Assembly: GCF_001039355.2 (NCBI RefSeq)
Contig: NW_019775553.1
Span: 101,729-165,728, forward strand
Source of the DNA: Lingula anatina
Lineage: Eukaryota > Brachiopoda > Lingulata > Lingulida > Lingulidae
Reading direction: 5' to 3'
Length of the DNA: 64,000 nt
The first letter of the stretch is position 1. Each line of letters begins with the position of its first letter. The position numbers and the translations under genes were made by a program. The notes under the pieces are model-generated. The model saw only the letters and a program-made list of their open reading frames with translations. It did not search any database and had not been told where the DNA came from. Of this stretch, positions 25,031 through 37,171 are shown in pieces.

Positions 25031-25957
25031 AAAATTACTGTACCTAAAATATATCAGCTTGAACCACAAATTATAAGTTAACTCAATCAAAGTATTTTTT
25101 TTTAACACAAAGGAGTTGAGGATATGACACTGACATCCCTTCAAATAATCTTTATAAAAATATCATATATAAACTTATAAAAATATTACACAATCATATC
25201 TGTTTATATGTGATCAGGGAGGAGCTCACCCATGCATTGTTTGGACCTTCACTTCCAGTCCTGATTGTCAATTTAGCTCCAGAATCCTGAGGGATGTACA
25301 AATTTTCTACAGAGATAATAAAACCACCTTGGGAGGACCTAAAGCCAATCTCACACATTCCCCCCAGTGACACTGGACGGTTATCACTATCTCTCCAAGC
25401 ATTAACGAACACTGAATCTTCCTTGTAGACATCTCTTGCCTGTCTTTGACACTGTCCACTTCCAGAATCACTGTCCATATAATCTTAAAGACAAAGGTAT
25501 ACGAGTCTGACTGACTGATGTGAAGAACAAAGGCTGGGTCTATGGTGGCTCACAGATTGAGACCACATATAAGGTATGAACGTAACTTCTAGTATTTTTA
25601 AATAGTCTTTCGAATGGTTTTCATTGATCACTATGGATATAAAACCAATGATCATTTGCCATCATTCAATTTGGTTGACATTTGCAATTACTAAGTAACT
25701 GGATGAAGTGCACCCCGAACTGTACAGACTGTACTGCCAAATTTGAACTTGCAACTCTCTGAAAAGATATTTTTGATTAAACCATTAAATCTAAATTTAC
25801 ACACAAAAATAATTGTTCAGCCAGCTCCCTGTACTTGGATTTGATGTTCTTTAATCAGTTCTTGTTATAATGAATACTACTTACAGTTGGTAATAGCAAA
25901 ACCATGTGGAAGGACGCCGCAGAGGAAAAACACTAGTAGAAAATTCTTCAGTTCCAT
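24076..25957 (-). CDS. Small type I membrane protein with CUB-like ectodomain
   Basis: Four exons on the minus strand: 25885-25957, 25230-25483, 24793-24928 and 24076-24203, giving 196 residues. All borders are GT/AG and phases match. Residues 1-21 (MELKNFLLVFFLCGVLPHGFA) form a signal peptide. Residues 22-155 form a CUB-like beta-sandwich: one Cys pair (GQCQRQ, GGMCEIGF), then GGFIISVENLYIPQDSGAKL, which resembles the CUB pattern before the second half. Residues 162-184 are a Gly, Ala and Ile-rich transmembrane helix, followed by CCFCHGVRAHGV, a 12-residue tail with three possible palmitoylated Cys. The ATG follows an acceptor-like end (tttttag), and a strong donor for an upstream 5' UTR exon is at 27889 in the other allele. 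Orthology was not recognised. A cell-surface adhesion or recognition role is a guess from architecture only. Confidence 0.78.
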
Positions 25958-26113
25958 AGTCCCAAATAAACTAAAAACAAGTTATTATATATAAAGCAGT
26001 CAGACTGGAACATGGATTTATAGTATATACAGTGCAGTGTTCTGCAGATTAAGTACATGAATTCCTCAACAGATAATATTTGGTCAGGTCTGCAATAATA
26101 AGTCATATGAGCA
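24403..26113. repeat. Haplotype duplicate, paired with 26115-27824
   Basis: The segment covers exons 1-3 of the CUB-like gene. It aligns base for base with 26115-27824 apart from a few substitutions and a one-base indel. The second copy starts at the N at 26114. The end of this segment (25902-26113) occurs a third time at 31995-32206, just after the N at 31994, and matches this haplotype rather than 26115-27824. Confidence 0.88.
24976..25026. repeat. (AC)n microsatellite in the CUB-like gene
   Basis: A perfect AC tract of about 51 bases in the intron between exons 2 and 3. It is repeated in the allelic copy at 26688-26738 with the same length. Confidence 0.95.
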
Positions 26114-26504
26114 NTAAGGCAGTGTCAAAATAATACAAATTTTGGGCTCTGATGCCCAGCCCCAAAGTTTTACTGTAAATTCAGGCCTAAAATTATTGAA
26201 ATAAATACTGAAAAAAATAGCCCAAGCTGAACTTGAATGGTATTTTATTGCTATGAATTATTTTAGTTAAACTGAGAATAATAAGTATTATGTTTTGTGG
26301 CATTTAAGGCAATGACAATACTAATGGCAATGACAGAGGAAAGTGATGGTTGTATCTCTCATCACAGATGTCTGTCCATCATCATTCAGAAAAGAGTAAA
26401 TAATTAATTTTAAAAAAGGCTTAGTGATCACTCAAATCTGTCTGTTATTATTTTGATTATTAACTTATGAGCCATTTGCAGACCAATCATAACATGGTGC
26501 TTAC

Positions 26505-26685
26505 CTTCCAGTGACCGAACACTAATTTTGAAGTCATAGTTGATGCGATAGTCAGTTTCTCTTTCAAGAACAAACAAAACATACTCATGTATGTTCTGGT
26601 ATGACTGTGCCGTTACAGATGAACCAGGGTTGAACACTTTCTAAAATAATGAGTAAAATATAGAAGATTAGCTAGATAAGACCCC

Positions 26686-26742
<57 letters not shown>

Positions 26743-27668
26743 AAAATTACTGTACCTAAAATATATCAGCTTGAACCACAAATTATAAGTTAACTCAATC
26801 AAAGTATTTTTTTTTAACACAAAGGAGTTGAGGATATGACACTGACATCCCTTCAAATAATCTTTATAAAAATATCATATATAAACTTATAAAAAATTAC
26901 ACAATCATATCTGTTTATATGTGATCAGGGAGGAGCTCACCCATGCATTGTTTGGACCTTCACTTCCAGTCCTGATTGTCAATTTAGCTCCAGAATCCTG
27001 AGGGATGTACAAATTTTCTACAGAGATAATAAAACCACCTTGGGAGGACCTAAAGCCAATCTCACACATTCCCCCCAGTGACACTGGACGGTTATCACTA
27101 TCTCTCCAAGCATTAACGAACACTGAATCTTCCTTGTAGACATCTCTTGCCTGTCTTTGACACTGTCCACTTCCAGAATCACTGTCCATATAATCTTAAA
27201 GACAAAGGTATACGAGTCTGACTGACTGATGTGAAGAACAAAGGCTGGGTCTATGGTGGCTCACAGATTGAGACCACATATAAGGTATGAACGTAACTTC
27301 TAGTATTTTTAAATAGTCTTTCGAATGGTTTTCATTGATCACTATGGATATAAAACCAATGATCATTTGCCATCATTCAATTTGGTTGACATTTGCAATT
27401 ACTAAGTAACTGGATGAAGTGCACCCCGAACTGTACAGACTGTACTGCCAAATTTGAACTTGCAACTCTCTGAAAAGATATTTTTGATTAAACCATTAAA
27501 TCTAAATTTACACACAAAAATAATTGTTCAGCCAGCTCCCTGTACTTGGATTTGATGTTCTTTAATCAGTTCTTGTTATAATGAATACTACTTACAGTTG
27601 GTAATAGCAAAGCCATGAGGAAGGATGTCGCAGAGGAAAAACACTAGTAGAAAATTCTTCAGTTCCAT
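26505..27668 (-). CDS. Allelic copy of exons 1-3 of the CUB-like membrane protein
   Basis: Exons 27596-27668, 26941-27194 and 26505-26640 match the complete gene at 24076-25957 in length and phase. The signal peptide differs (LCDILPHGF here, LCGVLPHGF there). The membrane-spanning last exon is absent because the block starts at the N at 26114. This is not a secreted paralogue by design but a cut allele, assuming the haplotype reading is right. Confidence 0.8.
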
Positions 27669-30600
27669 AGTCCCAAATAAACTAAAAACAAGTTATTATA
27701 TATAAAGCAGTCAGACTGGAACATGGATTTATAGTATATACAGTGCAGTGTTCTGCAGATTAAGTACATGAATTCCTCAACAGATAATATTTGGTCAGGT
27801 CTGCAATAATAAGTCATATGAGCAGATATTTTTCTTAAATGTCTTAGCTTCATTGCATCTTAAACACTAGCAACATTATCTGACTTACCAACTGAAACCT
27901 GTTGGCAGATAACACTACGTACGATTTTAATTAGCGTGAGACATGAAACTGCTATATCAGTCAACTCAACCAAGATTGCAGTGCACTGTGGAATGCAATA
28001 AAGTTTTATAATAAATAAATATATAAAACGCAATCTGGACCCTTAACCTACTTTCATATCGATTTACAGTTTTACTGAAATATCATCGTAACATAAAATG
28101 CATGGCTTATCATAAAACACCACAATCTAATCAAAGTGGTTTCCTCTATCAACATTCCGATTATCTCAATTAGGTGTCGAAAGATCAACTCAGGTTTTAT
28201 CTGTGAAATGACCGCACCGACATCTGCAAAATATCCACTTTTTGTGATGCTAAAAAACAAAGAACTAAACAAAAGAAATATATAAGGAATCAACAAAATT
28301 ACACCACCAATTTTACTGTAGAAAGTGTTGTAAACTTACTTTATAACCCTAATTTTTATACAGCTATTTCCGTTTCTTGGGTGTGGCAAAGGGAATCACA
28401 TCGCATGCAGTAGACAGTATTACTGGTTATGACAAACATTCTTGAAAGGCTAAGTTGCTTCCGTTAAATGTTGGTAGCCGAGTTTTCTTACCGTGCCATC
28501 TCCTCTACAAAAACAATTTTAAAACCAGGATTTCAACATTTACAAAAAGGAAAAAGTTAATACACCCAATATGAAAAAAATAATGCATAGGAGTAGGAGG
28601 GAGGTGGGAACTAAGCCCATGTCACTGGTATTTCTACAGGTTTATGCATTGTTTCATTATTTTATGCTCTTTCTCATACACTCAAGCTAAGATCCAACAT
28701 AAGACTCAAGCAATCCTTTACAATCCATTATAATTTCAAATTCAGTGGAACATCGCTCATTTTAAATCTAAATGTATTTTTATTATAAAATTAAAGTATG
28801 TTGATAACATAAAATGTATATATAGGCCCCTACATTAGGCTACTGTCATTTTTTCTTTAATTTTTCGTCGTTCTTTCCGTTGTATCATTTCTATTTTTGT
28901 GAGTTTTGGTTTATTTAATTGTTTGTTAGACATTTTCTTAGTAGGCCTATTACGTAAAGCTTTCATTTTTAACAGCAGTTTGGGTTTGACAGCTTATAGT
29001 GTTTTAACGCTTAAAACGCGTAGAAATTGTGCATTTTGCGGCACATAGACACTCAGGAATCCCGTTGTGAAAGAAATGAATGTCCCATTTAAGTCCTACA
29101 GGCAAAAATTATGTCTTTTATTGTCGGACATATTTTCCCAACTGGATTAGTAAGAACTCTCGATGAACTTTGTATGAAATTATGAAATAAAAAAATTTAA
29201 AAAAATTAAAAAAAACAAAAAAAAAAACTCATCACAGCTTCATCGCTTGAAGAAAAAGAACCATTGACTGAGATGCAGTATTTAAATCAGAGTTAGGCCT
29301 AATTAAAATCTTTCTACATCTAAATAAATACGAAAAACATCTTTATAAAATGGATTTTTGCTAGAAAATAAAATGACGATAAAAGCTTGAACTAGTTCTT
29401 TCTCTTGATGAACCAGAAATGAAAGGGGTAGCAACTTCTCGTTTTGGCAAAAAAAAAAAAAAAAAAAAAAGATTTGCCTGAGTTAAACGACAATTTCCCC
29501 ATACTTACCAATGGGTAATGAATTCATTCCAACATTCAAAGTCAGTCCAATTTTTAAAAATATTTTATCATTTGTAATAATCTCTCAAGAGATTATTACG
29601 GAGGTACATGCAGCCATGTATGAAGGTCCACGTGGTCGCATGGCAAGCATAGATTCCAGCTGTTTTAATTGGTGGTAAAACGGAATTTCTTACATTTCTG
29701 AATCTTTTACAATGTTTTTATTGTGAAACATGAATCTCATACGTACAGTTGTAATCCCTCCAAGATTCAAGAACATTTTGAAAATATCATAGATAGATAT
29801 TGGGGATTCGAACTCAGTTAATACTTCCTGAGGTTGACACTTCTTTCGCCAGCCTAACCCTCGACTCTGTATGAACGTTGCTGTCTGCTGACCGAAAATT
29901 ACCTATATCAGCAGGGAACGCATAGTCTGCTATCTAATAACTACTGTTGAACATGGTACATGTAAATATGAAATCTGAATACAAAACATTATAATGGAAT
30001 TATCGATGGTCAAATCTTTTCTAAACAAAACTCACAATAGTTCTTGAGGAACATCCTGTCATGATTTCACCATCAGCACATAGAACTGTCACAGTTTTCC
30101 TGTTATCAATGCCAGATTGTGCAGACCATCTACTTACACAGCTCAGACCTCTGGGGCGGATCTAGGATTATTTGAATAGAGGAAGGAGGGGGGTCCGAGA
30201 ATGCAAAGCACGGCGTTGGTGTTTTCATAAAATAAATAAATGGAAAAAAATGTGATTCGTTCTGCATTCATTTTTCAAATGACCAGATTGATTAATTTGA
30301 TTAATAAGATTTTATACAATATGAAAATGGAAATGGTCTAACAATGCTTCATGAAACTAGGAATTTACATGAAATAAATTCAAGTCTTTTAAGCAATATC
30401 ATAAAGGCATGCTTATTGATTAAAAAAAAACTCTTAGTAAACTTATGAAAACACTTTATCAGTATACTGGTAAGCACTATATTTTCAAATACTTTCATTT
30501 TTGCTGAATACTTGGGCAACGGCACCCATATTTGTCCATAAAAATTTAACAAAAGATTCCATTTGAATTCCAGGCTGTAACTTGGTCAAAAGATATTGAA

Positions 30601-31006
30601 ATCTATTAAATCAGTACATCATCTGTACTTATACAAACGGAAGTTTATAAGATATGAAATTTAATTCTTTAACTGTTAAAATGTACAAAAAGTTAAAATA
30701 TATAAATTAAAACATCTAAATATATAAATTTATTTACTCTTTTAAGTTTATTATTCATTTATAAGCAAAAGGTACCAAGTTGGTTTTTAAATTTTGTTCT
30801 CACTTCAAGGATCTAAACTATACTGTTGGTTTTTCACTGTCTAGATCTGTATGTCACAATGAAGAGTTTCTCAAATCCCAATATGTTAAAAGTGCTGCGT
30901 CAACAATGGCCCTCAAATGTATTTCATTAGTCCTCACTGGAGTGGCTTGCCCTCAGTAAAAAACCTGTGGTCTCAAGTTTCATTTTCAAGTCAGTTATAG
31001 TCTGCA
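27669..31006. other. Intergenic region between the CUB-like gene and PDCD11
   Basis: The region includes the CUB-like 5' UTR side. A strong minus-strand donor gives an exon edge at 27889, with weaker donors near 28335 and 28495. A 26-base palindrome with 12-base arms lies at 29573-29598 and A-runs at about 29450-29470. The PDCD11 3' UTR occupies its right end. I saw no protein-coding exon. It pairs with 32052-35294 in the other haplotype. Confidence 0.45.
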
Positions 31007-31551
31007 TTATGAACTCTCCCCTGCTTTTAATTCAACATAATCTACCGCTTTTCTCTTCACAGCATCCACAGTTTCTTCACTGCCATACTTCTTTTCAAAT
31101 TCAAGAAACTTTTTAAAGAAAAACTTCATCTTCTTGGCTGAGACATTCAAATTAATCACCCGTTCAAAAAGATGCCTAGAAAAAAGAAAAGTAACAATTA
31201 CTTCAAAGGATATAAGTGAAAAAAGTTATCACCTATGTTTTTCGTTCACAGAGCAGATAACAATACAAACTACTTCATAATAAAGTCACACCTCACATCT
31301 GTGCAGTGTAAATTACAGTATACTTTCATCAAACTAAAAAAAATGATAAAAATTGGTTTTACATAAAGAACAATTAAACTCTCACCTTACAGGCTCCAGT
31401 TCTCCCACCTTTATCATCATATCAATGTACACAGACCAGAGATCAGTGCGTTTTGGGTAGTTACTGAGGATGTTCTCAAACATGGTCTTGCCGCGCTCTG
31501 CCTCACCATGTTGGAACTCCATCTGAGCAAATTTGGCAATCAGCTCAACGT
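31007..31551 (-). CDS. PDCD11: PDCD11/RRP5, last two exons, haplotype copy
   Basis: Exons 31386-31551 and 31007-31175 encode the final HAT-repeat residues ([37 protein letters not shown]) and the stop, matching 35675-35840 and 35295-35463. One visible replacement is HVEL here against HIEL there. Upstream exons are missing because this block ends at the N at 31994 after diverging at about 31766. Confidence 0.9.
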
Positions 31552-31765
31552 CTAAATAGAAACCATTTTAACTTATGTTAAAATCAAACTCTTTATGCTT
31601 AAAATGAGTGTCTAATTATACTGTATAGTTAACCTAGCAAGATAAACATGCTAAAAAAGGTCAATCATCATACTGTTTCCTCTGTTATCTGAAAGCATTG
31701 TATCATTTACATATATGATCATTGACAGACATTTATATATATGAAAATATGAAATGAGTAAAAAA

Positions 31766-31993
31766 CAAGGCAGCAAAGCTGTCAAATGTACAGACAAAAA
31801 ACGGAAAATAAAGATGCAAAAAAGGTCATTTTGTCAATTTTGATGCAATAATAAATGATGCTTATAATAGCACTGTCAGTCAACACTGAATTTTAATCAT
31901 GCACAACAGATAACATGGTCAATAACATGAGCGGACCCTGAGATATTTTCTGACAGTATTCCAAAGTATCTATGTTGATCCATCCTCTATTTT
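31766..31993. other. Haplotype-specific sequence at a contig end
   Basis: Sequence shared with the other haplotype stops in an A-run at about 31765 (partner near 36055). The following 228 bases are found nowhere else in the window, and the contig ends inside them. This is probably one end of an insertion in an intron of PDCD11. No terminal repeat or ORF is recognisable. Confidence 0.5.
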
Positions 31994-31994
31994 N

Positions 31995-32051
31995 ACCATG
32001 TGGAAGGACGCCGCAGAGGAAAAACACTAGTAGAAAATTCTTCAGTTCCAT
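31995..32051 (-). CDS. Fragment of CUB-like exon 1 (signal peptide), repeated at a join
   Basis: 57 of the 73 bases of exon 1, from the ATG side, equal 25902-25957 including the allele-specific bases. It is an overlap left by assembly at the N at 31994, not a gene. Confidence 0.8.
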
Positions 32052-32837
32052 AGTCCCAAATAAACTAAAAACAAGTTATTATATATAAAGCAGTCAGACT
32101 GGAACATGGATTTATAGTATATACAGTGCAGTGTTCTGCAGATTAAGTACATGAATTCCTCAACAGATAATATTTGGTCAGGTCTGCAATAATAAGTCAT
32201 ATGAGCATATGCATCTTAAACACTAGCAACATTATCTGACTTACCAACTGAAACCTGTTGGCAGATAACACTACGTACGATTTTAATTAGCGTGAGACAT
32301 GAAACTGCTATATCAGTCAACTCAACCAAGATTGCAGTGCACTGTGGAATGCAATAAAGTTTTATAATAAATAAATATATAAAACGCAATCTGGACCCTT
32401 AACCTACTTTCATATCGATTTACAGTTTTATTGAAATATCACCGTAACATAAAATGCATGGCTTATCATAAAACACCAAAATCTAATCAAAGTGGTTTCC
32501 TCTATCAACATTCCGATTATCTCAATTATGTGTCAAAAGATCAACTCGGGTTTATCTGTGAAATGACCGCACCGACATCTGCAAAATATCCACTTTTTGT
32601 GATGCTAAAAAACAAAGAACTAAACAAAAGAAATATATAAGGAATCAAGAAAATTACACCACCAATTTTACTGTAGAAAGTGTTGTAAACTTACTTTATA
32701 ACCCTAATTTTTATACAGCTATTTCCGTTTCTTGGGTGTGGCAAAGGGAATCACATCGCATGCAGTACACATTATTACTGGTTATGACAAACATTCTTGA
32801 AAGGCTAAGTTGCTTCCGTTAAATGTAGATAGCCGAG

Positions 32838-32839
<2 letters not shown>

Positions 32840-32881
<42 letters not shown>
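32840..32881. repeat. Poly-T run of 42
   Basis: A perfect T-run replaces a short ttttctt in the other haplotype (near 28488). Its right edge touches ttaccgtg, a possible minus-strand splice donor. Confidence 0.9.
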
Positions 32882-32884
<3 letters not shown>

Positions 32885-34583
32885 GTGCAATCTGCTCTAC
32901 AAAAACAATTTTAAAAACTAGAGGATTTCAACATTTACAAAAGGAAAAAGTTAATACACCCAATATGAAAAAAAAAATGCATAGGAGTAGGAGGGAGGTG
33001 GGAACTAAGCCCATGTTACTGTCATTTTTACAGGTTTATGCATTGTTTAATTATATTATGCCCCTTCTCATACACTCAAGCTAAGATCCAACATAAGACT
33101 CAAGCAATCCTTTACGATCCGTTATAATTTCAAATTCAGTGTAACATCACTCATTTTAAATCTAAATGTATTTTTATTATAAAATTAAAGTAGTCCTATG
33201 TTGATAACATAAAATGGCCCCTACATTACTGTCATTTTTTTCTTTGATTTTTCGTCATTCTTTCCGTTGTATCATTTCCATTTTTGTGAGTTTTGGTTTA
33301 TTAAATTGTGTTTGTTAGACATTTTCTTAGTAGGCCTATTACGTAAAGCTTTCATTTTTAACAGCAGTTTGGGTTTGACAGCTTATAGTGTTTTAACGCT
33401 TAAAATGCGTAGAAATTGTGCATTTTGCGGCACATAGACACTCAGGAATCCCGTTGTGAAAGAAATGAATGGCCCATTTAAGTCCTACAGACAAAAATTA
33501 TCTCTTTTATTGTCGGACATATTTTCCCAACTGAATTAGTAAGAACTCTCGCTGAACTTTGTATGAAATTATGAAATAAAACAATAAAAAATTTTTTAAA
33601 AAATCATCACAGCTTCATCACTTGAAGAAAAAGAACCATTGACTGAGATACAGTATTTAAATCAGAGTTAGGCCTAATTAAAATCTTTCTACATCAAAAT
33701 AAATACGAAAAACATCTTTAAAATGGATTTTTGCTAGAAAATAAAATGATGATAAAAGCTTGAACTAGTTCTTTTTCTTGATGAACCAGAAATGAAAGGG
33801 GTAGCAACTTCTCGTTTTGGCAAAAAAAAAAAAAAAAAAAAAAAAAAAGATTTGTCTGGGGTAAACAACAATTTCCCCATACTTACCAATGGGTAATGAA
33901 TTCATTCCAACATTCAAAGTCAGTCCATTTTTTAAAAATATTTTATCATTTGTAATAATCTCTCAAGAGATTATTACGGAGGTACAGCCATGTATGATGG
34001 TCCACATGGTCGCATGGCAAGCATAGATTCTAGCTGTTTTGGAGGTAAAACGGAATTTCTTACATTTCTAAGTCTTTTACAATGTTTTTATTGTGAAACA
34101 TGAATCTCATACGTACAGTTGTAATCCCTCCAAGACTCAAGAACATTTTGAAAATATCATAGATAGATATTGGGGATTCGAACTTAGTTAATACTTCCTG
34201 AGGTTGATATTTCTTTCGCAAGCCTAACCCTCGACTCTGTATGAACGTTGCTGTCTGCTGACCGAAAATTACCTATATCAGCAGGGAACGCAGTCTGCTA
34301 TCTAATAACTACTGTTGAACATGGTACATGTAAATATGAAATCTGAATACAAAACATTATAATGGAATTATCGATGGTCAAATCTTTTCTAAACAAAACT
34401 CACAATAGTTCTTGAGGAACATCCTGTCATGACTTCACCATCAGCACATAGAACTGTCACAGTTTTCCTGTTATCAATGCCAGATTGTGCAGACCATCTA
34501 CTTACACAGCTCAGACCTCTGGGGCGGATCTAGGATTATTTGAATAGAGGAAGGAGGGGGGGGTCCGAGAATGCAAAGCCAAG

Positions 34584-34621
34584 CCGCCGCCGCCCCCCCC
34601 CCCACCCCCCCCACCCCCCCC
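34584..34621. repeat. C-rich tract, G-quadruplex-prone on the minus strand
   Basis: Three to four long C-runs are separated by single A bases after gccgccgcc. The other haplotype has only about 5 bases at this place (near 30208), so the tract is polymorphic or an assembly artefact. Confidence 0.8.
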
Positions 34622-35026
34622 GGCGTTGGTGTTTTTCATAAAATAAATAAATGGAAAAAAATGTGATTCAAGTCTTTTAAGCAATATCATAAAGGCATGC
34701 TTACTGATTAAAAAAAAACTCTTAGTAAACTTATGAAAACACTTTATCAGTATACTGGTAAGCACTATATTTTCAAATACTTTCATTTTTGCTGAATACT
34801 TGGGCAATGGCACCCATATTTGTCCATAAAAATTTAACAAAAGATTCCATTTGAATTCCAGGCTGTAACTTGGTCAAAAGATATTGAAATCTATTAAATC
34901 AGTACATCATCTGTACTAATACAAACAGAAGTTTATAAGATATGAAATTTAATTCTTTAACTGTTAAAATGTACAAAAAGTTAAAATATATAAATTAAAA
35001 CATCGAAATATATAAATTTATTTACT

Positions 35027-35032
35027 CTTTTA
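35027..35032 (-). terminator. Candidate polyadenylation signal of PDCD11
   Basis: Plus-strand tttatt (AATAAA on the minus strand) lies about 265 bases beyond the stop at 35295. Confidence 0.45.
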
Positions 35033-35294
35033 AGTTTATAATTCATTTATAAGCAAAAGGTACCAAGTTGGTTTTTAAATTTTTTTCTCACTTCAAGGGT
35101 CTAAACTATACTGTTGGTTTTTCACTGTCTAGATCTGTATGTCACAATGAAGAGTTTCTCAAATCCCTATATGTTAAAAGTGCTGCGTCAACAATGGCCC
35201 TCAAATGTATTTCATTAGTCCTCACTGGAGTGGCTTGCCCTCAGTAAAAAACCTGTGGTCTCAAGTTTCATTTTCAAGTCAGTTATAGTCTGCA

Positions 35295-37171
35295 TTATGA
35301 ACTCTCCCCTGCTTTTAATTCAACATAATCTACCGCTTTTCTCTTCACAGCATCCACAGTTTCTTCACTGCCATACTTCTTTTCAAATTCAAGAAACTTT
35401 TTAAAGAAAAACTTCATCTTCTTGGCTGAGACATTCAAATTAATCACCCGTTCAAAAAGATGCCTAGAAAAAAGAAAAGTTACAATTACTTCAAAGGATA
35501 TAAGTGAAAAAAGTTATCACCTATGTTTTTCGTTCACAGAGCAGATAACAATACAAACTACTTCTTAATAAAGTCAAACCTCACATCTGTGCAGTGTAAA
35601 TTACAGTATACTTTCATCAAACTAAAAACAAATGATAAAAATTGGTTTTACATAAAGAACAATTGAACTCTCACCTTACAGGCTCCAGTTCTCCCACCTT
35701 TATCATCATATCAATGTACACAGACCAGAGATCAGTGCGTTTTGGGTAGTTACTGAGGATGTTCTCAAACATGGTCTTGCCGCGCTCTGCCTCACCATGT
35801 TGGAACTCCATCTGAGCAAATTTGGCAATCAGCTCAATGTCTAAATAGAAACCATTTTAACTTATGTTAAAACCAAACTGTTTATGCTTAAAATGAGTGT
35901 CTAATTATAATGTATAGTTAACCTAGCAAGATAAACATGCTAAAAAAGGTCAATCATCATACTGTTTCCCCTGTTATCTGAAAGCATTGTATCATTTACA
36001 TATATGATCATTTATAGACATTTATATATATGAAAATATGAAATGAGTAAAAAAAAAGAATATTACTGCTACTCACAATTTAAAGATCATTCATGTCTAA
36101 TAATCATCACTTTGATTTTTTAACTGACACTTACGATCTTTCTTCTCCAGACTCTTCAAGCTCCTCTGGAGCAGCTTCCTGGCAGACTCAGCTCTATTCT
36201 GTCTAAAATAAAATGTCCCAAAGCTTATCCAAGTATCCTTCCTCAAGCTGAACCGCTTCACTAGCTTGTTATAAAGCTGTTCTGCCAGCTGAAAAATAAG
36301 AATGAGCTGCATTACATGCAAATCACACACACACACAAATTAATATAAATAATAAAATTAAATAATAACATGCTTGAAAGATCAATTTCATACCTTTTGA
36401 GTTTACCTATGTTTTGCTCAATAGCCAACAGTTTATTATATAATGATTTGCTTTCATTTCTCATTAAAATACCTTGAGCTATAATGAAATTATCCCATAA
36501 CATGATTTTTTTAAGGATATCTTTAAAATATAAATATTTTCAAAAGATCAAAAATGCACTTCAGTTTTTCTGCTTTAATCATTAATAGAAACTCACAAAA
36601 CTAATAACTATATTTCAAGAATCTATGCTATGCAGGAGAAAAATACAGGAACACATTTATTAAATGCATTCCTTAATTTGTTTACTAGGTGCATGTTGTA
36701 TTATACACACCTCATGTTTCTCAGATCTCACATATATATCAATCAGCTTCTGGTAGACCTTGAAAGGCTCTGCTTGCTGGAGGGCCCTTTCAAATACCTG
36801 GTTCAACTGCTCTGGGCTGCCGTACATGTTCTCTAGATTCATATATGCTACCCATACATTAAGCTTTTCTTGTTCTTCCCTAAAACAAATGCTTGGAACT
36901 AAATTTGTGATAAAAACTGCAAAATGAATTTCACATAATTTTCAGTAATAAAAATAAGAGGATTAATCTTTTTCAAAACAATATACCTGAAGCTGATGGT
37001 TTTCAAAGCACGTTCTGCAACTGCTCTAGCCTTGTCGATCTCTGTTGTCTTCAACAGAAAAGCCATGTATGCCAGCCACACAACAGAACTGTCAGAGGAC
37101 TGAAGTACCAGACGGTCATACTCTTCTATTGACTGTGGCTCCATCTGCTGGCCTAGCATACGTTCCTCACG
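35295..37171 (-). other. PDCD11: HAT-repeat (RNA-TPR) domain exons of PDCD11
   Basis: Five exons encode tandem half-a-TPR helices. Recognisable elements are [62 protein letters not shown] and [10 protein letters not shown], ending in a short [11 protein letters not shown] tail. In yeast Rrp5 this half is the part needed for small-subunit (18S) processing, and I infer the same here. Confidence 0.9.

Larger units (their letters stand above)
32052..35294. other. Intergenic region upstream of the CUB-like gene, second haplotype
   Basis: The region matches 27669-31006 with many small indels. It carries a 42-base T-run (32840-32881), an A-run (33823-33848) and a C-rich tract (34584-34621). A minus-strand AATAAA at 35027-35032 is about 265 bases past the PDCD11 stop and is a good candidate polyadenylation signal. 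No coding exon seen. Confidence 0.45.

Noticed and set aside
26505-27668. Secreted, membrane-anchor-less paralogue of the CUB-like protein
   Set aside because: The missing last exon is explained by the contig start at 26114. Sequence identity is at allele level.
30151-30200. ggggcggatctaggatt, resembling the end of some hAT-type MITEs
   Set aside because: No matching opposite end or 8-base target duplication was found nearby, in either haplotype.
34511-34840. 109-codon ORF with a poly-Gly run
   Set aside because: It is a frame through the C-rich tract. The other haplotype lacks the tract and the frame.
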